Source: Tautonia marina
Lineage (GTDB): Bacteria > Planctomycetota > Planctomycetia > Isosphaerales > Isosphaeraceae
Direction of reading: 5' to 3'
Assembly (NCBI RefSeq): GCF_009177065.1
Contig: NZ_WEZF01000008.1
Coordinates: 186,001-250,000, forward strand
DNA: 64,000 nt
This document shows positions 32,903 through 42,701 of this stretch, in pieces; the stretch's first letter is position 1, and every line of letters starts with the position of its first letter. A program made the translations under genes and the position numbers. The notes below the pieces were generated by a model. The model was given only the letters and a program-made list of their open reading frames with translations, was not told where the DNA came from and made no database searches.

Positions 32903-34552
32903 TCAACGGCTGTTCCGATCGAAGACCGGATAAACGCGATCTTCGGCCCGCTTGTACCGAACCTTGCCATTGACGATCGCTGTTTCGACATACGTGCGAT
33001 AATCGAGCGGAGCCCCGTCAAGGACGAGCAGATCCGCATCCTTGCCTGTTTCGATGCTGCCGATCCGATCGTCAAGCCCCAGGATGCGGGCCGGAACGAT
33101 GGTTAGCGCGGCCAGGGCGGTCGATTCGGAAGCCCCGCCTCGAACGGCAAAGGCCGCTTCCAAAGGAAGGCTGGTCAGGTCTCGACCAGCCAGGCCGTTC
33201 AGGCTGACCCCGCTCGACAGGGGCGTGATGGCGAAGGAAACCGATGCGCTCTGGAGAATGCCTGGTGTCTCGATGGACGTGCCGGTCGAATCCTCCCGCC
33301 CCGGTTGCGGACTCCGTCGTGATCGAGGGGTCAGAACGACCGGCACGCCGGCCTTCCCCAGATCCTCGGCAACCACCCACGATTCGGCACCCCCATCGAT
33401 GACGAGGCGATAGTCCAACTCGCGGGCAAGCGCCACCATGCTTCGGATGCCATCGGCGGAATCCGCAGAGATTCTCAACGGAATTTCCTTCTTGACGAGC
33501 CGAATCAGACCGTCATCCACCGGCTTCCGAGGCTCCTTGATGTCTTTCTTTCCGGCCTCTTTATCGGCCTCGTATTGCGCAAGGTCTTCAAGATACGAGC
33601 GAGCTTTCTTGACGTTTTCACGCCAGCTATACAGATTAAACGGGCCGACCAGCGATGACGCCGGCAAACTGTAGAACGGGTCTTCGGCCAGGAGCATTCC
33701 GGAAAGCTCGCCGTAGGCCAGCTTGATAACGGCGTGGTTGTTCGGTCGCGGACGAACCGGCGAAGGCGGAGCGAGTGGTTCAGGAAGCGTTTCGATGACC
33801 GTGGCCGAGCAATGGGCACATGCGCCGGATCGGTCGATTTCACTGAAAAATCGATCATCGAACGGTGAAACCATTCCGGGACCATCTCCTCCCGCGAACA
33901 GACCCAGCGATTCGTCGTGCGACTCGTCCTGACCATCCCCATGCTCAGACGCATGAGCGACCAGATGATCGAGCACGTCTTGACCGATCTGCCCCTCTCG
34001 GACGAGTGCAATCAAATCTTCAAGGGTCAGCTCAACCAGACCGGGATGTTCGGAACCGGGACCACTCTCGAAGCGGAAGCGAAATCCCGACGAGCTTCCC
34101 ACCTGAACAGCCCCGGCCGTGATCCCTGAGCCGAGACAGAACTTCATGGTTCGATCGAACGGATCCAGCGCATCGGCCACCTTGTTGCTACTGCCGATGG
34201 ACCTCGTGCGCACCGCCGGCCCCAACCCCACGCCACTCATTTCCAGCGCAATAAATCCGGGCGTGATGACTTTGCCCGCCGCGTCGATCACCTCGGCGTT
34301 GTCAGGCACCTCAATTTCCTGGCCGACCTCCTGGATTTTTCCGTCCTGGATCAGGATGGTCCCACGCCGAATCGTCCCTTGTGTCACCGTCTCGATGTCG
34401 CCCCCCACGATCGCCAGCACCGGACCGGACGTTTGGGACTCGCCTGCGTCGTCCGACTCGGTCGCCGACTCGGACTGGGCAAACACGAACCCCGTGGACA
34501 GCAGGACCAGGACAAGGGGGATCAGGTTGCGAAGCCATTCAATCGGTTTCAT
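32903..34552 (-). CDS. Secreted amidohydrolase-superfamily protein, metal site lost
   Basis: A 549-residue protein with a signal peptide (about 1-25, FVFAQ). The N-terminal beta-sandwich half (GTIRRGTILIQDGKIQEVG) and the C-terminal end GSIETGKDADLLVLDG are typical of imidazolonepropionase/dihydroorotase-like amidohydrolases. After the PGF turn, where family members have DxHxH, it reads IALEMS, with no His. The later metal His positions are also replaced (PLRISAD, IDGGAE). A His/Asp/Glu-rich stretch (HASEHGDGQDESHDE, about 190-215) and an ACAHC motif (about 245) are extra. Its start overlaps the previous gene by 14 bases. Last of the seven-gene array. Probably non-catalytic as written. Confidence 0.82.
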   Translation of the reverse strand: MKPIEWLRNLIPLVLVLLSTGFVFAQSESATESDDAGESQTSGPVLAIVGGDIETVTQGTIRRGTILIQDGKIQEVGQEIEVPDNAEVIDAAGKVITPGFIALEMSGVGLGPAVRTRSIGSSNKVADALDPFDRTMKFCLGSGITAGAVQVGSSSGFRFRFESGPGSEHPGLVELTLEDLIALVREGQIGQDVLDHLVAHASEHGDGQDESHDESLGLFAGGDGPGMVSPFDDRFFSEIDRSGACAHCSATVIETLPEPLAPPSPVRPRPNNHAVIKLAYGELSGMLLAEDPFYSLPASSLVGPFNLYSWRENVKKARSYLEDLAQYEADKEAGKKDIKEPRKPVDDGLIRLVKKEIPLRISADSADGIRSMVALARELDYRLVIDGGAESWVVAEDLGKAGVPVVLTPRSRRSPQPGREDSTGTSIETPGILQSASVSFAITPLSSGVSLNGLAGRDLTSLPLEAAFAVRGGASESTALAALTIVPARILGLDDRIGSIETGKDADLLVLDGAPLDYRTYVETAIVNGKVRYKRAEDRVYPVFDRNSR

Positions 34553-35795
34553 AGACGGTCTTCCCTTCGAGAATGACGGTACGAAGGCGGCTGTACGGGT
34601 CGAACGGATCGCCGTCGAACATCAGGAGCGACGCGGACTTGCCCTCCTCGATCCGACCGAGCGAGTCTCCCATGCCAATCAATTCGGCCGGGCGGCTGGT
34701 GAGTGCTTTGAGGGCTTCATCTCGGGGAAGTCCGGTGGCGATCAGGTAGCCAATATCGAACAATGGCGTATCCTGGCCCGATTGCAGTGCAGCCCGGCTG
34801 AATCCCTGGGTGAAGGCAAACTTGATGCCCCGTTCATTCACGATTCGAGGCACATTGATTCGATCACGATTCTGCGGCATCGTGTCCACGGTCGGGCGCA
34901 AGACAAGGGTGATCGACGGTCGGTCCGCCAGCTGATCGAGTGTCAACATGACGTCTCGACCCGAAGCGATCAACGCGATCTGCACCTTCTCATGCGGCTT
35001 GACCGCGTCCAAAAGATACAGGATGGAGGCCGCGTTCCCGGCATCGACGATGAGCGGTGCCTTCCCTTCGACCACGGATCGCCAGAGGTCTCGGGATGAG
35101 TTCGAGGCCCCCGAACCTTGCGAACCAGCATCGCCTGAGTCGGAACCGCCACGTCCCGAGCCTCCTCGCTCCGACGATTCCGACCGACTCGCCTCCTGAA
35201 GACTCTTACGAAGGAGTTCCAGCGTGGGGGTACTGTTGGAGAGGGAAAGCATCAAGCGTCCCTCCCGCTCCAGGATGGCAGCGGTGGGATCGTCCGGCAC
35301 GTTTCGAACCACGGCGGTCTGGCCGTAGTCCGGCGGAAGCAGGTCGAGATACGTCAGGCCCGATCGGAGCAAGGGATCAAAGTTTGTCCGGTAGGGGTCG
35401 AACAGGTCGGCTGCTCGCAAGAACGAGGGGGTCCGGCTCGAACTGGAACCACTCATGATCACAACTTGATTTCCAATCACCACCGTACCCGAACTTCCAC
35501 TTAGCGACCCTCGCGCCGAGAGGGCCGGCTCGACAAGACCAGGCATGATCGTGCGGCCGGATGCGTCGATCACCTGTGCCGCTTCGGGAATCGTGATCTC
35601 GTCCAGCGGCCCGACCGCCTCGATCGTCCCCTTGTGCAGGACGATCACCCCCGATTCGATTCGACCGGCTTCACCAACCGTCTCGATGGTCGCACCTTTC
35701 AGCGCCAGCGGACGGTCCTGGCCCTGGGTCGGCAGGGGAAGGGCGACCAGCACAAGAGCCGCCCCGAGCAGCGGGGCAAGGCGGTTGAATCTCAC
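34539..35795 (-). CDS. Secreted amidohydrolase-superfamily protein, metal site lost
   Basis: About 418 residues. The signal peptide is RFNRLAPLLGAALVLVALPL, cleaved after PTQGQ. The family pattern is GVIVLHKGTIEAVGP and GRIEEGKSASLLMFDG. The DxHxH motif is replaced by EPALS after PGLV, and the equivalent of the next metal His is Asp (PLIVDAG). A Ser/Gly-rich low-complexity block (GGSGRGGSDSGDAGSQGSG) sits where sister genes have acidic coiled coils. GTG 35795 is chosen because it gives a normal signal peptide and has GGAG upstream; an in-frame GTG at 35834 would add 13 residues. It overlaps the next gene by 14 bases, so translation is probably coupled. Confidence 0.8.
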   Translation of the reverse strand: MRFNRLAPLLGAALVLVALPLPTQGQDRPLALKGATIETVGEAGRIESGVIVLHKGTIEAVGPLDEITIPEAAQVIDASGRTIMPGLVEPALSARGSLSGSSGTVVIGNQVVIMSGSSSSRTPSFLRAADLFDPYRTNFDPLLRSGLTYLDLLPPDYGQTAVVRNVPDDPTAAILEREGRLMLSLSNSTPTLELLRKSLQEASRSESSERGGSGRGGSDSGDAGSQGSGASNSSRDLWRSVVEGKAPLIVDAGNAASILYLLDAVKPHEKVQIALIASGRDVMLTLDQLADRPSITLVLRPTVDTMPQNRDRINVPRIVNERGIKFAFTQGFSRAALQSGQDTPLFDIGYLIATGLPRDEALKALTSRPAELIGMGDSLGRIEEGKSASLLMFDGDPFDPYSRLRTVILEGKTVYETD

Positions 35796-35854
35796 GGCTC
35801 GGGGCTCCGATTGCGTTGAACTCAAACACGTCACGCCGCGATCGCCGAGTGCGA

Positions 35855-37099
35855 TCAGTAGCGGCGGCGGTCCTTGGTGATATCGTAGATCACTCGACCC
35901 TCGATCATCACCTGGGTCACATAATTGCGCGGGTCAAGAATCGATCCGGTGCAGATCACAAGATCGGCATCCTTGCCCGGTTCGATGGAGCCGACACGGT
36001 CGTCAATCATCAGGGCCCGAGCCGGTTCGATGGTGATTCCCCGAATGGCGTCCTCCTCGTTCCAGCCGTAGCGCACAGCCATCGCGGCCTGATAGGCGAG
36101 GTCCTCCTGAGGAATCACCGGAGAATCGGTATTCACGCCCAGAAAGCCGATCCCGCGCTCGCTGTACTCGGCAACGATACCGTGGATCTGGCCGTCATCC
36201 GGATCGAACCGAAAGCCCCGAGGTCCAGCCATCACGGGAATCTCACGCTTCTGAATCTCCTCGGAAATCAAGTATCCCTCGAACGTCCCGTGACCGATCA
36301 CAACCTTCAGTTCCATCGCATCATGGAGCATTTCGAGGGTGGCCTGGATACCTTGATACCCTTGCGTATGAACAAGCACGGGAATTTCGCGTCGAAAGAG
36401 TGGCTTGAAGTTTTCGAGCCGAAGGTTGATCTCGGGCGGTTCGGCGCGCCGGCCGGCGTCGTACTCGTCCCAGGCCTGAACGTATCGGCGGCCTTCTTCA
36501 AGCTGGTCGCGGATGATCCAGTTCATGCCCATGCGGCCCGAGCCGAGGGTTCCGTCTCGACGCTCCGGATTGCCCCACTGAGCGATCTTCAAAACGCCGG
36601 GAAAGCGAACCAGCACATCGTCAAGCGATCCTGGCCCAGTTTTGAGGATCGCGCCGAAGCCTCCCATGTTCGTGCCGCTGCCGGGAATGTAGCAGACCGT
36701 GGTCACGCCACCCGCAATCCCGACTTTCAGCGAATCGTTGTGCGGAATGATCTGATCGAGCGTCCGAAGGTCGGGGTTCGTTTGATAGACCATCTCGTTC
36801 AGGTCGCCCGAACCGCCAATGTGGCAGTGAACCTCGACCAGGCCGGGCATGACAAACTTGTCCCCGCAGTCGATCACCTCGTAGCCCTCGGGCACCTCGA
36901 TCTCGCTGCGAGGACCAACCGCTTCAATCGTGCCGTCGCGGACCAGTACCGTTCCATCGACGATCGGATCAACCGCGCAAGTGATAATCTTCCCGGCATG
37001 GAGCGCCAGGGGTCGGCCCTCCGATTCCTCGGCGAAGGCAGGACCGGACGCTATCAGCACCGCGGCGATGATCGGGGCGAATGGCGCAAGGCGAAGCAT
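35855..37099 (-). CDS. Secreted amidohydrolase with intact HxH metal site
   Basis: A 414-residue protein with a signal peptide (LRLAPFAPIIAAVLIASG, ending AFAEE). This is the only member of the array with the metal site: VEVHCH after PGL (the HxH pair), His in IPVLVHTQG, His in VVIGHGTFEG and Asp in GVNTDSPVI. It ends DRVGSIEPGKDADLVICTG. It is therefore probably a metal-dependent hydrolase of imidazolonepropionase-like type; the substrate is unknown. ATG 37099 shares its A with the TGA of the upstream gene (TGATG), a sign of translational coupling; a longer frame from 37132 is disfavoured. It has no acidic insertion. Confidence 0.86.
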   Translation of the reverse strand: MLRLAPFAPIIAAVLIASGPAFAEESEGRPLALHAGKIITCAVDPIVDGTVLVRDGTIEAVGPRSEIEVPEGYEVIDCGDKFVMPGLVEVHCHIGGSGDLNEMVYQTNPDLRTLDQIIPHNDSLKVGIAGGVTTVCYIPGSGTNMGGFGAILKTGPGSLDDVLVRFPGVLKIAQWGNPERRDGTLGSGRMGMNWIIRDQLEEGRRYVQAWDEYDAGRRAEPPEINLRLENFKPLFRREIPVLVHTQGYQGIQATLEMLHDAMELKVVIGHGTFEGYLISEEIQKREIPVMAGPRGFRFDPDDGQIHGIVAEYSERGIGFLGVNTDSPVIPQEDLAYQAAMAVRYGWNEEDAIRGITIEPARALMIDDRVGSIEPGKDADLVICTGSILDPRNYVTQVMIEGRVIYDITKDRRRY

Positions 37100-39837
37100 C
37101 AACGTTCGTCCTCCCGAGAAAGATAGACCCATGAGCCGTCGATCATCACGGCAAGCACTCGACTGGCAGGAGCAAACGGCGGTCCGCTCCAGACCACCAG
37201 ATCGGCATCTCGTCCGGGGGCAAGTGTACCGATCCGATCGTCCAGGCCCAGAAACGCCGCCGGTGACGAGGAAAGACCCGCGAGCGCGTCTCCCGTGCCC
37301 AGGCCGAGCCGAACCGCGTAGCGAACAGCTCTCGGCAGGGTTGCCGACCCGCTCCCGGCCTGTGACTGAAATCCGAAGGAAATCCCCTCGGTTGCGAGCA
37401 CCTGGGCCAGGTTCACCGTCGCACGATCCACCTGACGGATCAGGTCTGGCCCCACCACGGCGGGCACTTCTGCGTCGGCAAGTAAGGTTGCGTCGCGGAA
37501 TGCATCGTCGGCCCCGAGCAAGACGGTGTCGAGCGAATACTCCTCGCGAAACAGTTTCAGCGCTGCTCGAATCGTATCCAGCGAACCCACCTCGACCAGG
37601 GCCGGAATCGCTCCGGCGAACAGAGGGCGATACGGTTCGAGCGAGGCCACGGTATTCGGTTTCTTGGGGGCTTTCGGCTCCTCGGGCATTTCCTCCTCGG
37701 CCGAGTCGGTGGTGGGTTTTTCGTCGTCCTTGGCCTCGGGTTCGTCCTTCGCGTCGGGATTCTCCTTCGACTCGTCCTCTCCTTCGTCGTCGTCCTTGCC
37801 CTCGGGTGAGTCTTCCGATTCCTTCTTTGAGTCGTCGTCGGATTGCTTGGAGTCGCTGGATTCGTCCCCGTCCTGCTTCTCCTTTTTACGAGCCTCCTCG
37901 GCCTTTTTGCGGGCCTCCTCGGCACGTTTCTTTTCGTCGAGTCGAGCCTTGGCCTCCTCATAGTCTTTCTTCTTCGACTCGTATTCGGCAAGGTCAGCCG
38001 CGTATTTCTCCCAGGAATCGGCATACGTCTTGGCCCGTCGAAGGGCCGATCGCAGGCTGTTTGCCGAGGCGGTCGCGTTGCCGGAGAGACGGAAGCGGAG
38101 GGCGACGGGATCGCGCAGGACCTTCGGATCATCCCCCAGCTTGAACGCCACGACCGGCGCCGGCGAGATATCGCGGGGGCCGGTCAGGGCCGTCGTGATC
38201 CCTCCTCGACGCGCCACGTCCACGGCCGGATCGCCCGAGATCAGGCGATCGCCGAGCTTGGTGTCCAGGCCCACACTCGTTCGGGAAGGTCCCCCCTGAT
38301 CGCTTCCTGAATCACTCGATGAAGATCGGGACGACGAGGACAGCGGTCCTCCCAATCCCAAATCGGTCGCCAGATCGATCAGGCCGGGAGTGACTACCGC
38401 CTCATCAAACGTGATGATCTCGGCATCAATCGGTGCGGAGACATCGGGGCCGACCCCCCGGATGGTGCCGTCCTGCACCACGATCGACGCATTGCTTAGC
38501 TCCGATCCATCACCGATCTGCACCGACGAGGCTCGAATGACGATCGCCTTCGATTCGGCATCCACCGACCAGGCGCGGCGACCGGAAACGTACACCTCAC
38601 GGACCTGAGCATGGAGATCGAACGGATCAGCGGAAAGAACGGCGAAATCGGCGTCCTTGCCCGACGAAAGCGTTCCGACCCGGTCGGCCACGCCGAGGAG
38701 TTCCGCTGGGGCGGCCGTGATCATCCTCAAAACCTGTTCATCGCTGAACCCCCCGGCGGCAAACTGCGAGGCCAGAAAGAGTAGCTCGTTCAGGTCGGCA
38801 TCGGTTGACGGAACCACGGCGACCGACACCCCGGCCTCGATCAAGGCCGCGGCGTCGTCCCAGGGGTCTTGGGGGGCGGGCTGGTCCGGGTCGGGCAAGG
38901 GAAGGTCTGCAATCCGACCCGGCCGAGAGCGGGGGTCGAGCACGACCCCATCAACCACCTCGGCCCAGGAGTCGAGGCGGTCGAGCCAGGGGCGCAGATC
39001 GGTCGGCCCCACGAGGACGAGCTTCAGATCAAACGTCCCGGCCAGACTAAGCGCCGCCCGGATTTCGGCCGCTCCGGGGGCGGAAACCCGCAATCGAGCC
39101 GTCCTGTCCAGGGCCTCGACCAGCGGGTCGAGCAGGGGATCGGTCCCCGGATCGGGGCGATCGGCCCGAGCAGCCTCAATCAACGATCGCAAGCCCGCGA
39201 CCGCTCCGGCCAGGCTCGAAGCAAGTTGCGGCTGCGTTGGATCAATGGGCCGGTCCCGCGCGACCAGTCGGGGAGGAGGTTCATAAATGCGAGGTGGATT
39301 CAATGCGTCGGATGTCAGCAGAACCCGAAGATCCCCCTCGGCCTCCAGCGTTCGGTCCTCAGGGTCCATCCCGGCCAGCTTGACCACCGCCCCTCGCCCG
39401 GGCATCAGTCGATTGCGGCCGGGGCTGAGATGGACGGTCGTCACCCCTCCCGAGAGCGGACCGGTGAAATCATCGAAGGGATCAAACCCGTCGATCGCTC
39501 GCACGCCGGGAGTCAGAGCTCGTTCGTCGTCGGCCGACACCACCCCCAGGCCCGACTCGGCCGCGACCAGGCCCGGAATGACCACCGACGACGGCCCGAG
39601 ATCCACCTGCCGGGCCGTCTCCGGCACCTCCACGTCGGCGACCTGACCCACCGCGACGATTCGGCCGTCGGCGACCAGAAGCACCGCGTCGTCGATCGGT
39701 GGGCCATCCCCGGTCCAGAGCTTCGCCGCCCGGTACGCGACCACCTCGGCAGTCGAAGTCGAGATCGAAGCCGTGGCCGAGGCCGAAAAGCCGGGCAGAA
39801 GCAGCAACGGGGCCAGAAACAGGAGGCGTGCGCGCAT
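37099..39837 (-). CDS. Secreted two-domain amidohydrolase-like protein with acidic coiled-coil insertion
   Basis: A 912-residue protein with a signal peptide (RARLLFLAPLLLLPGF) and two amidohydrolase-like domains in tandem. The first has PGLVAAESG and the second PGLIDLATD in place of DxHxH, so both metal sites are lost. Each domain ends with a GKDADFAVLSADPFD or GRDADLVVWSGPPFA type motif. The second domain carries a long insertion (+ coordinates about 37660-38010): a Lys/Glu coiled coil followed by an Asp/Glu/Lys/Ser tract that includes DDDEGEDESKENPD. After the tract the fold resumes with PLFAGAIPALVEV. ATG 39837 precedes the signal peptide. It overlaps the next gene in TGATG. Confidence 0.83.
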   Translation of the reverse strand: MRARLLFLAPLLLLPGFSASATASISTSTAEVVAYRAAKLWTGDGPPIDDAVLLVADGRIVAVGQVADVEVPETARQVDLGPSSVVIPGLVAAESGLGVVSADDERALTPGVRAIDGFDPFDDFTGPLSGGVTTVHLSPGRNRLMPGRGAVVKLAGMDPEDRTLEAEGDLRVLLTSDALNPPRIYEPPPRLVARDRPIDPTQPQLASSLAGAVAGLRSLIEAARADRPDPGTDPLLDPLVEALDRTARLRVSAPGAAEIRAALSLAGTFDLKLVLVGPTDLRPWLDRLDSWAEVVDGVVLDPRSRPGRIADLPLPDPDQPAPQDPWDDAAALIEAGVSVAVVPSTDADLNELLFLASQFAAGGFSDEQVLRMITAAPAELLGVADRVGTLSSGKDADFAVLSADPFDLHAQVREVYVSGRRAWSVDAESKAIVIRASSVQIGDGSELSNASIVVQDGTIRGVGPDVSAPIDAEIITFDEAVVTPGLIDLATDLGLGGPLSSSSRSSSSDSGSDQGGPSRTSVGLDTKLGDRLISGDPAVDVARRGGITTALTGPRDISPAPVVAFKLGDDPKVLRDPVALRFRLSGNATASANSLRSALRRAKTYADSWEKYAADLAEYESKKKDYEEAKARLDEKKRAEEARKKAEEARKKEKQDGDESSDSKQSDDDSKKESEDSPEGKDDDEGEDESKENPDAKDEPEAKDDEKPTTDSAEEEMPEEPKAPKKPNTVASLEPYRPLFAGAIPALVEVGSLDTIRAALKLFREEYSLDTVLLGADDAFRDATLLADAEVPAVVGPDLIRQVDRATVNLAQVLATEGISFGFQSQAGSGSATLPRAVRYAVRLGLGTGDALAGLSSSPAAFLGLDDRIGTLAPGRDADLVVWSGPPFAPASRVLAVMIDGSWVYLSREDER

Positions 39838-39944
39838 GATGCGGTGGCTCGGAAGCGGTGGCAGGTCGTGATTCGAGCACATCAACCGAAATCCATCAGA
39901 AGCGTTCGGGCAGAACGGCCGGCCATCATGATCGGACCAGGCCC

Positions 39945-41345
39945 TTACTCCTGATCGGGTGACTCCTCGGCGTTGGGAAAGAGCAACGCTCGCATCCGGG
40001 AATCGTCCTCGCGACGGTAGACGATCTTGCCGTCGATGATGGTGGTATCGACCCAGGTGCCGAGCTTCAGGGGATCGCCGGTCAGAATCACCAAATCGGC
40101 ATCCTTACCTGGTTCGATGGAACCGACAAACGAATCGACGCCGATCAACCGGGCCGGGCGCAGGGTGAGGGCTTCGAGCGCCTCCTCCTCGGGCATCCCG
40201 TATTTCACGGCCATGGCCGCCTGATACCAGAGCAGGCTCGGTCCCAGGGTCGTCGCCGAGAACAAGGACGAGCCAGAGGTCTGAAAAGTGATCGGCACCC
40301 CCGCCTCGCGGTAAAGCCGGGGCAGAACAATCTGATCGTCCCGATCGGTCCTCGGGTCGGTTTCCCAGAAGACCAGTTCCGGGTCGAGGATGACCGGCTC
40401 GTCTCGACCTGCCAGCAGATCGACGGCCTTGTAGCAATCTCGGCCCAGGATCAGGGTTGCCTTCATCTTGTAATCGTCGATGAGCCGCAGGGCGTGGGGC
40501 ACGTCCATCGCCAGCTCACAGTAGAGGAACGCGGGCAGCTCCCCCTTGAGCAGGCGGACCATCGCCTCGCGCTGAGCGTCAGGAGCGGCATCCTCGGGGT
40601 TTGATGCCGAGTTCGAATCGTCGTCGTCCTTCGCCTCGTCCTCGTCTTGCGGAGCCTTCGGATCGTCGGAGGATTCCTCATCGGCCGTGTCGTCGTCCTT
40701 CGCCTCGTCCTCCGATTCCTGCGCCTTCTCCTCGAGCGAGGCCATGTACCGCTTCGTTTCGTCCAGCTCGCGGCGCAGCCGGGCCAGGTGACTCATTCGG
40801 CTCGAGCTACCCGCAGGGCGAAGCGACAGCTTCAGGCCGGCGTCTCGTTTTAACACCATGTCTTCGGCAAAGGTGCCCGAAGTCTTCACCACGGCCGACT
40901 TGCCGCCGAACATCGTGCTGTTGCCGGGAATCGCATGGACGGCGGTCACGCCGTTGCGGCGTGCTTCTTCGAAGTAGATCGCATTCGGATCCACCGCGTC
41001 GACGACCGTCACAAACGGCACGTTCGGGTTCACCTCGTTCGGCTGTACCAGCGGTTCGGGGCTATGCGGCTCGACAAAGCCGGGCAACACCGTCTTACCC
41101 GTCGCGTCGATCACCCTGGCCTCAATCGGGATCTCCAGGTCCTTGCCCACCTCCTGAATCGTCCCGTCCCGAATCAGGATCACGCCGTCGTCGATCGGTT
41201 CGCCGACGATCGGCACGATGCGTCCGCCCTTGATCGCCAGCTGCTCCTGAGCGTCGGCTCCCACCGTCGGCAACACGGCGATCGTGAACGTCAGAATCAG
41301 AGCCAGACCACTGTTCCACACACCGGATCGTTGCGTCGTCGCCAT
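39945..41345 (-). CDS. Secreted amidohydrolase-superfamily protein with acidic insertion
   Basis: A 466-residue protein with a signal peptide (NSGLALILTFTIAVLPTVG, cleaved near ADAQ). Family elements are GVILIRDGTIQEVGK, TAVHAIPGNSTMFGG and GSIEPGKDADLVILTG. The metal motif is VEPHSP, so one His remains and the second is Pro. The next two metal His positions are Tyr (PAFLYCE) and LGR. The insertion (about residues 190-255) starts as a helix (LARLRRELDETKRYMASLEE) and becomes an Asp/Glu tract, then LLKGELPAFLY. It starts 7 bases after the stop of the preceding gene. Probably a structural or regulatory partner and not an enzyme. Confidence 0.82.
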   Translation of the reverse strand: MATTQRSGVWNSGLALILTFTIAVLPTVGADAQEQLAIKGGRIVPIVGEPIDDGVILIRDGTIQEVGKDLEIPIEARVIDATGKTVLPGFVEPHSPEPLVQPNEVNPNVPFVTVVDAVDPNAIYFEEARRNGVTAVHAIPGNSTMFGGKSAVVKTSGTFAEDMVLKRDAGLKLSLRPAGSSSRMSHLARLRRELDETKRYMASLEEKAQESEDEAKDDDTADEESSDDPKAPQDEDEAKDDDDSNSASNPEDAAPDAQREAMVRLLKGELPAFLYCELAMDVPHALRLIDDYKMKATLILGRDCYKAVDLLAGRDEPVILDPELVFWETDPRTDRDDQIVLPRLYREAGVPITFQTSGSSLFSATTLGPSLLWYQAAMAVKYGMPEEEALEALTLRPARLIGVDSFVGSIEPGKDADLVILTGDPLKLGTWVDTTIIDGKIVYRREDDSRMRALLFPNAEESPDQE

Positions 41346-41352
41346 GACAGGT

Positions 41353-42591
41353 TCAGTCCTCCTGCGAGGGCTCGGGGCGGGGGAATTGGACGACGCCGTC
41401 GACCATCACCCAGCGCACGGGGGTCGTGAATTCCAGAGGATCGCCTTGCAGGGCGACAAGATCGGCCGCTTTTCCTACCGCAATCGACCCGAGGCGATCG
41501 TTCACGCCGAGCACCTTTGCCGGCTCAATCGTGATCGCCTTCAGGGCCTCATCCTTCGGCAAGCCGAACCGCGCCGCGAACCGGGCCTGCTCCAGCAAAT
41601 CACCCCCGGACAGGGCGACCGCCACACCGGCCTCGTGCAAGACACCAGCCGTATTCCAGGCCAGTTCGGTCCGCTCGGGGCCATACGCCCCATTGATTCG
41701 TAACGGGCCAAGGACCACCGCCGAGCCCACGGCCGCCAGCGGCTCCGCCACCTTGTAGGCTTCGTGCCCGCCCAGAATCGTCGGCACATAACCGAACTCA
41801 CCGGCTAGCCGAAGCGACGTCAAGATATCATAATCGGTACGACTGACGGTCAAGACCGACCGCCGACCGCGAATCACGTCGCGCAGCGGTTCGTACGGGT
41901 CGGCCTCGATCGGCAAGGTCGTGTCCAGGTCGGGATCGGCTCCACGAGAGGCCCGGTTCATGGCATCGCGGAGCATCGCAACTACTCCCATCCGGTTCGT
42001 CGGCTGGCGGACGTAGATCGAGTCGGGCCGGGTCCGCGATCGGTTGCGTGAGGCCGGATCAGACGCGATCGTCACCACCAGCGCCGCCTCGGCCTCCACC
42101 ACCCGACCTGATCCGGCCGTCTTGACCACCGGGGCCATTCCGGGCACGACATTCTCGCTCAGGGGGATCAAGGCTCCCGCCGTCGTACCGCCGGCCAGCG
42201 CCTCGACGAACGACCGCGACGACCAGTCAATCGCCGGCAAGGGGTTGAACCTCGGCGTGATTTCCCGAGTGATCTCGACCGAAGGCCCGATCACTCCCCC
42301 TGGCAAGTCCACATCCACAAAGCCGGGAAGCAGGGTCGAGCCCTCTCCCAGGTCGATCACTTCGGCTCCCTCGGGAGCCTCAACCGACGCCCCCACCGCG
42401 GCAATCTTCCCCTCCGAAACGAGGACCGCCCCCGGAGCAAAGGTGTCACCCTCAACCGTCTCCACCGTTCCGGCCCGGATGAGAATGTCCCCTTCCGCCC
42501 CGACCGCGGCCCCTGAGCCAACCGGGAACAGCATCAGCGGCAAGATCGCGAAAACCCAGGTTCGAATTCTCACACGAAGCGATCGGCTCAT
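41353..42591 (-). CDS. Secreted amidohydrolase-superfamily protein, metal site lost
   Basis: A 412-residue protein with a signal peptide (TWVFAILPLMLFPVGSG, ending AVGAE). Family elements are GAVLVSEGKIAAVGA, TTAGALIPLSENVVPG and GSIAVGKAADLVALQG. In place of HxH it has VDVDLP, and the other metal positions are also changed (RRSVLTVS, LGGHEAYK). It lacks the acidic insertion. ATG 42591 starts the signal peptide; the longer frame from 42684 is unlikely. It lies 110 bases after the first gene of the array and 7 bases before the next, with the same strand and the same decay of the active site. Confidence 0.82.
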   Translation of the reverse strand: MSRSLRVRIRTWVFAILPLMLFPVGSGAAVGAEGDILIRAGTVETVEGDTFAPGAVLVSEGKIAAVGASVEAPEGAEVIDLGEGSTLLPGFVDVDLPGGVIGPSVEITREITPRFNPLPAIDWSSRSFVEALAGGTTAGALIPLSENVVPGMAPVVKTAGSGRVVEAEAALVVTIASDPASRNRSRTRPDSIYVRQPTNRMGVVAMLRDAMNRASRGADPDLDTTLPIEADPYEPLRDVIRGRRSVLTVSRTDYDILTSLRLAGEFGYVPTILGGHEAYKVAEPLAAVGSAVVLGPLRINGAYGPERTELAWNTAGVLHEAGVAVALSGGDLLEQARFAARFGLPKDEALKAITIEPAKVLGVNDRLGSIAVGKAADLVALQGDPLEFTTPVRWVMVDGVVQFPRPEPSQED

Positions 42592-42701
42592 GGTGCGGCT
42601 CGACTCGGGGTAGGGCAAGCTCCGGCCTGCCGGCCGACGGGGCAGACATTGGTCTGCCCGACAGTGATGGAGATACTCACACATAGATTTGCATCATGAC
42701 G

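Noticed and set aside
37800-38010. Acidic Lys/Glu/Asp tract as a possible frameshifted or contaminating segment
   Set aside because: The frame stays open on both sides and similar tracts occur at the same fold position in two sister genes.
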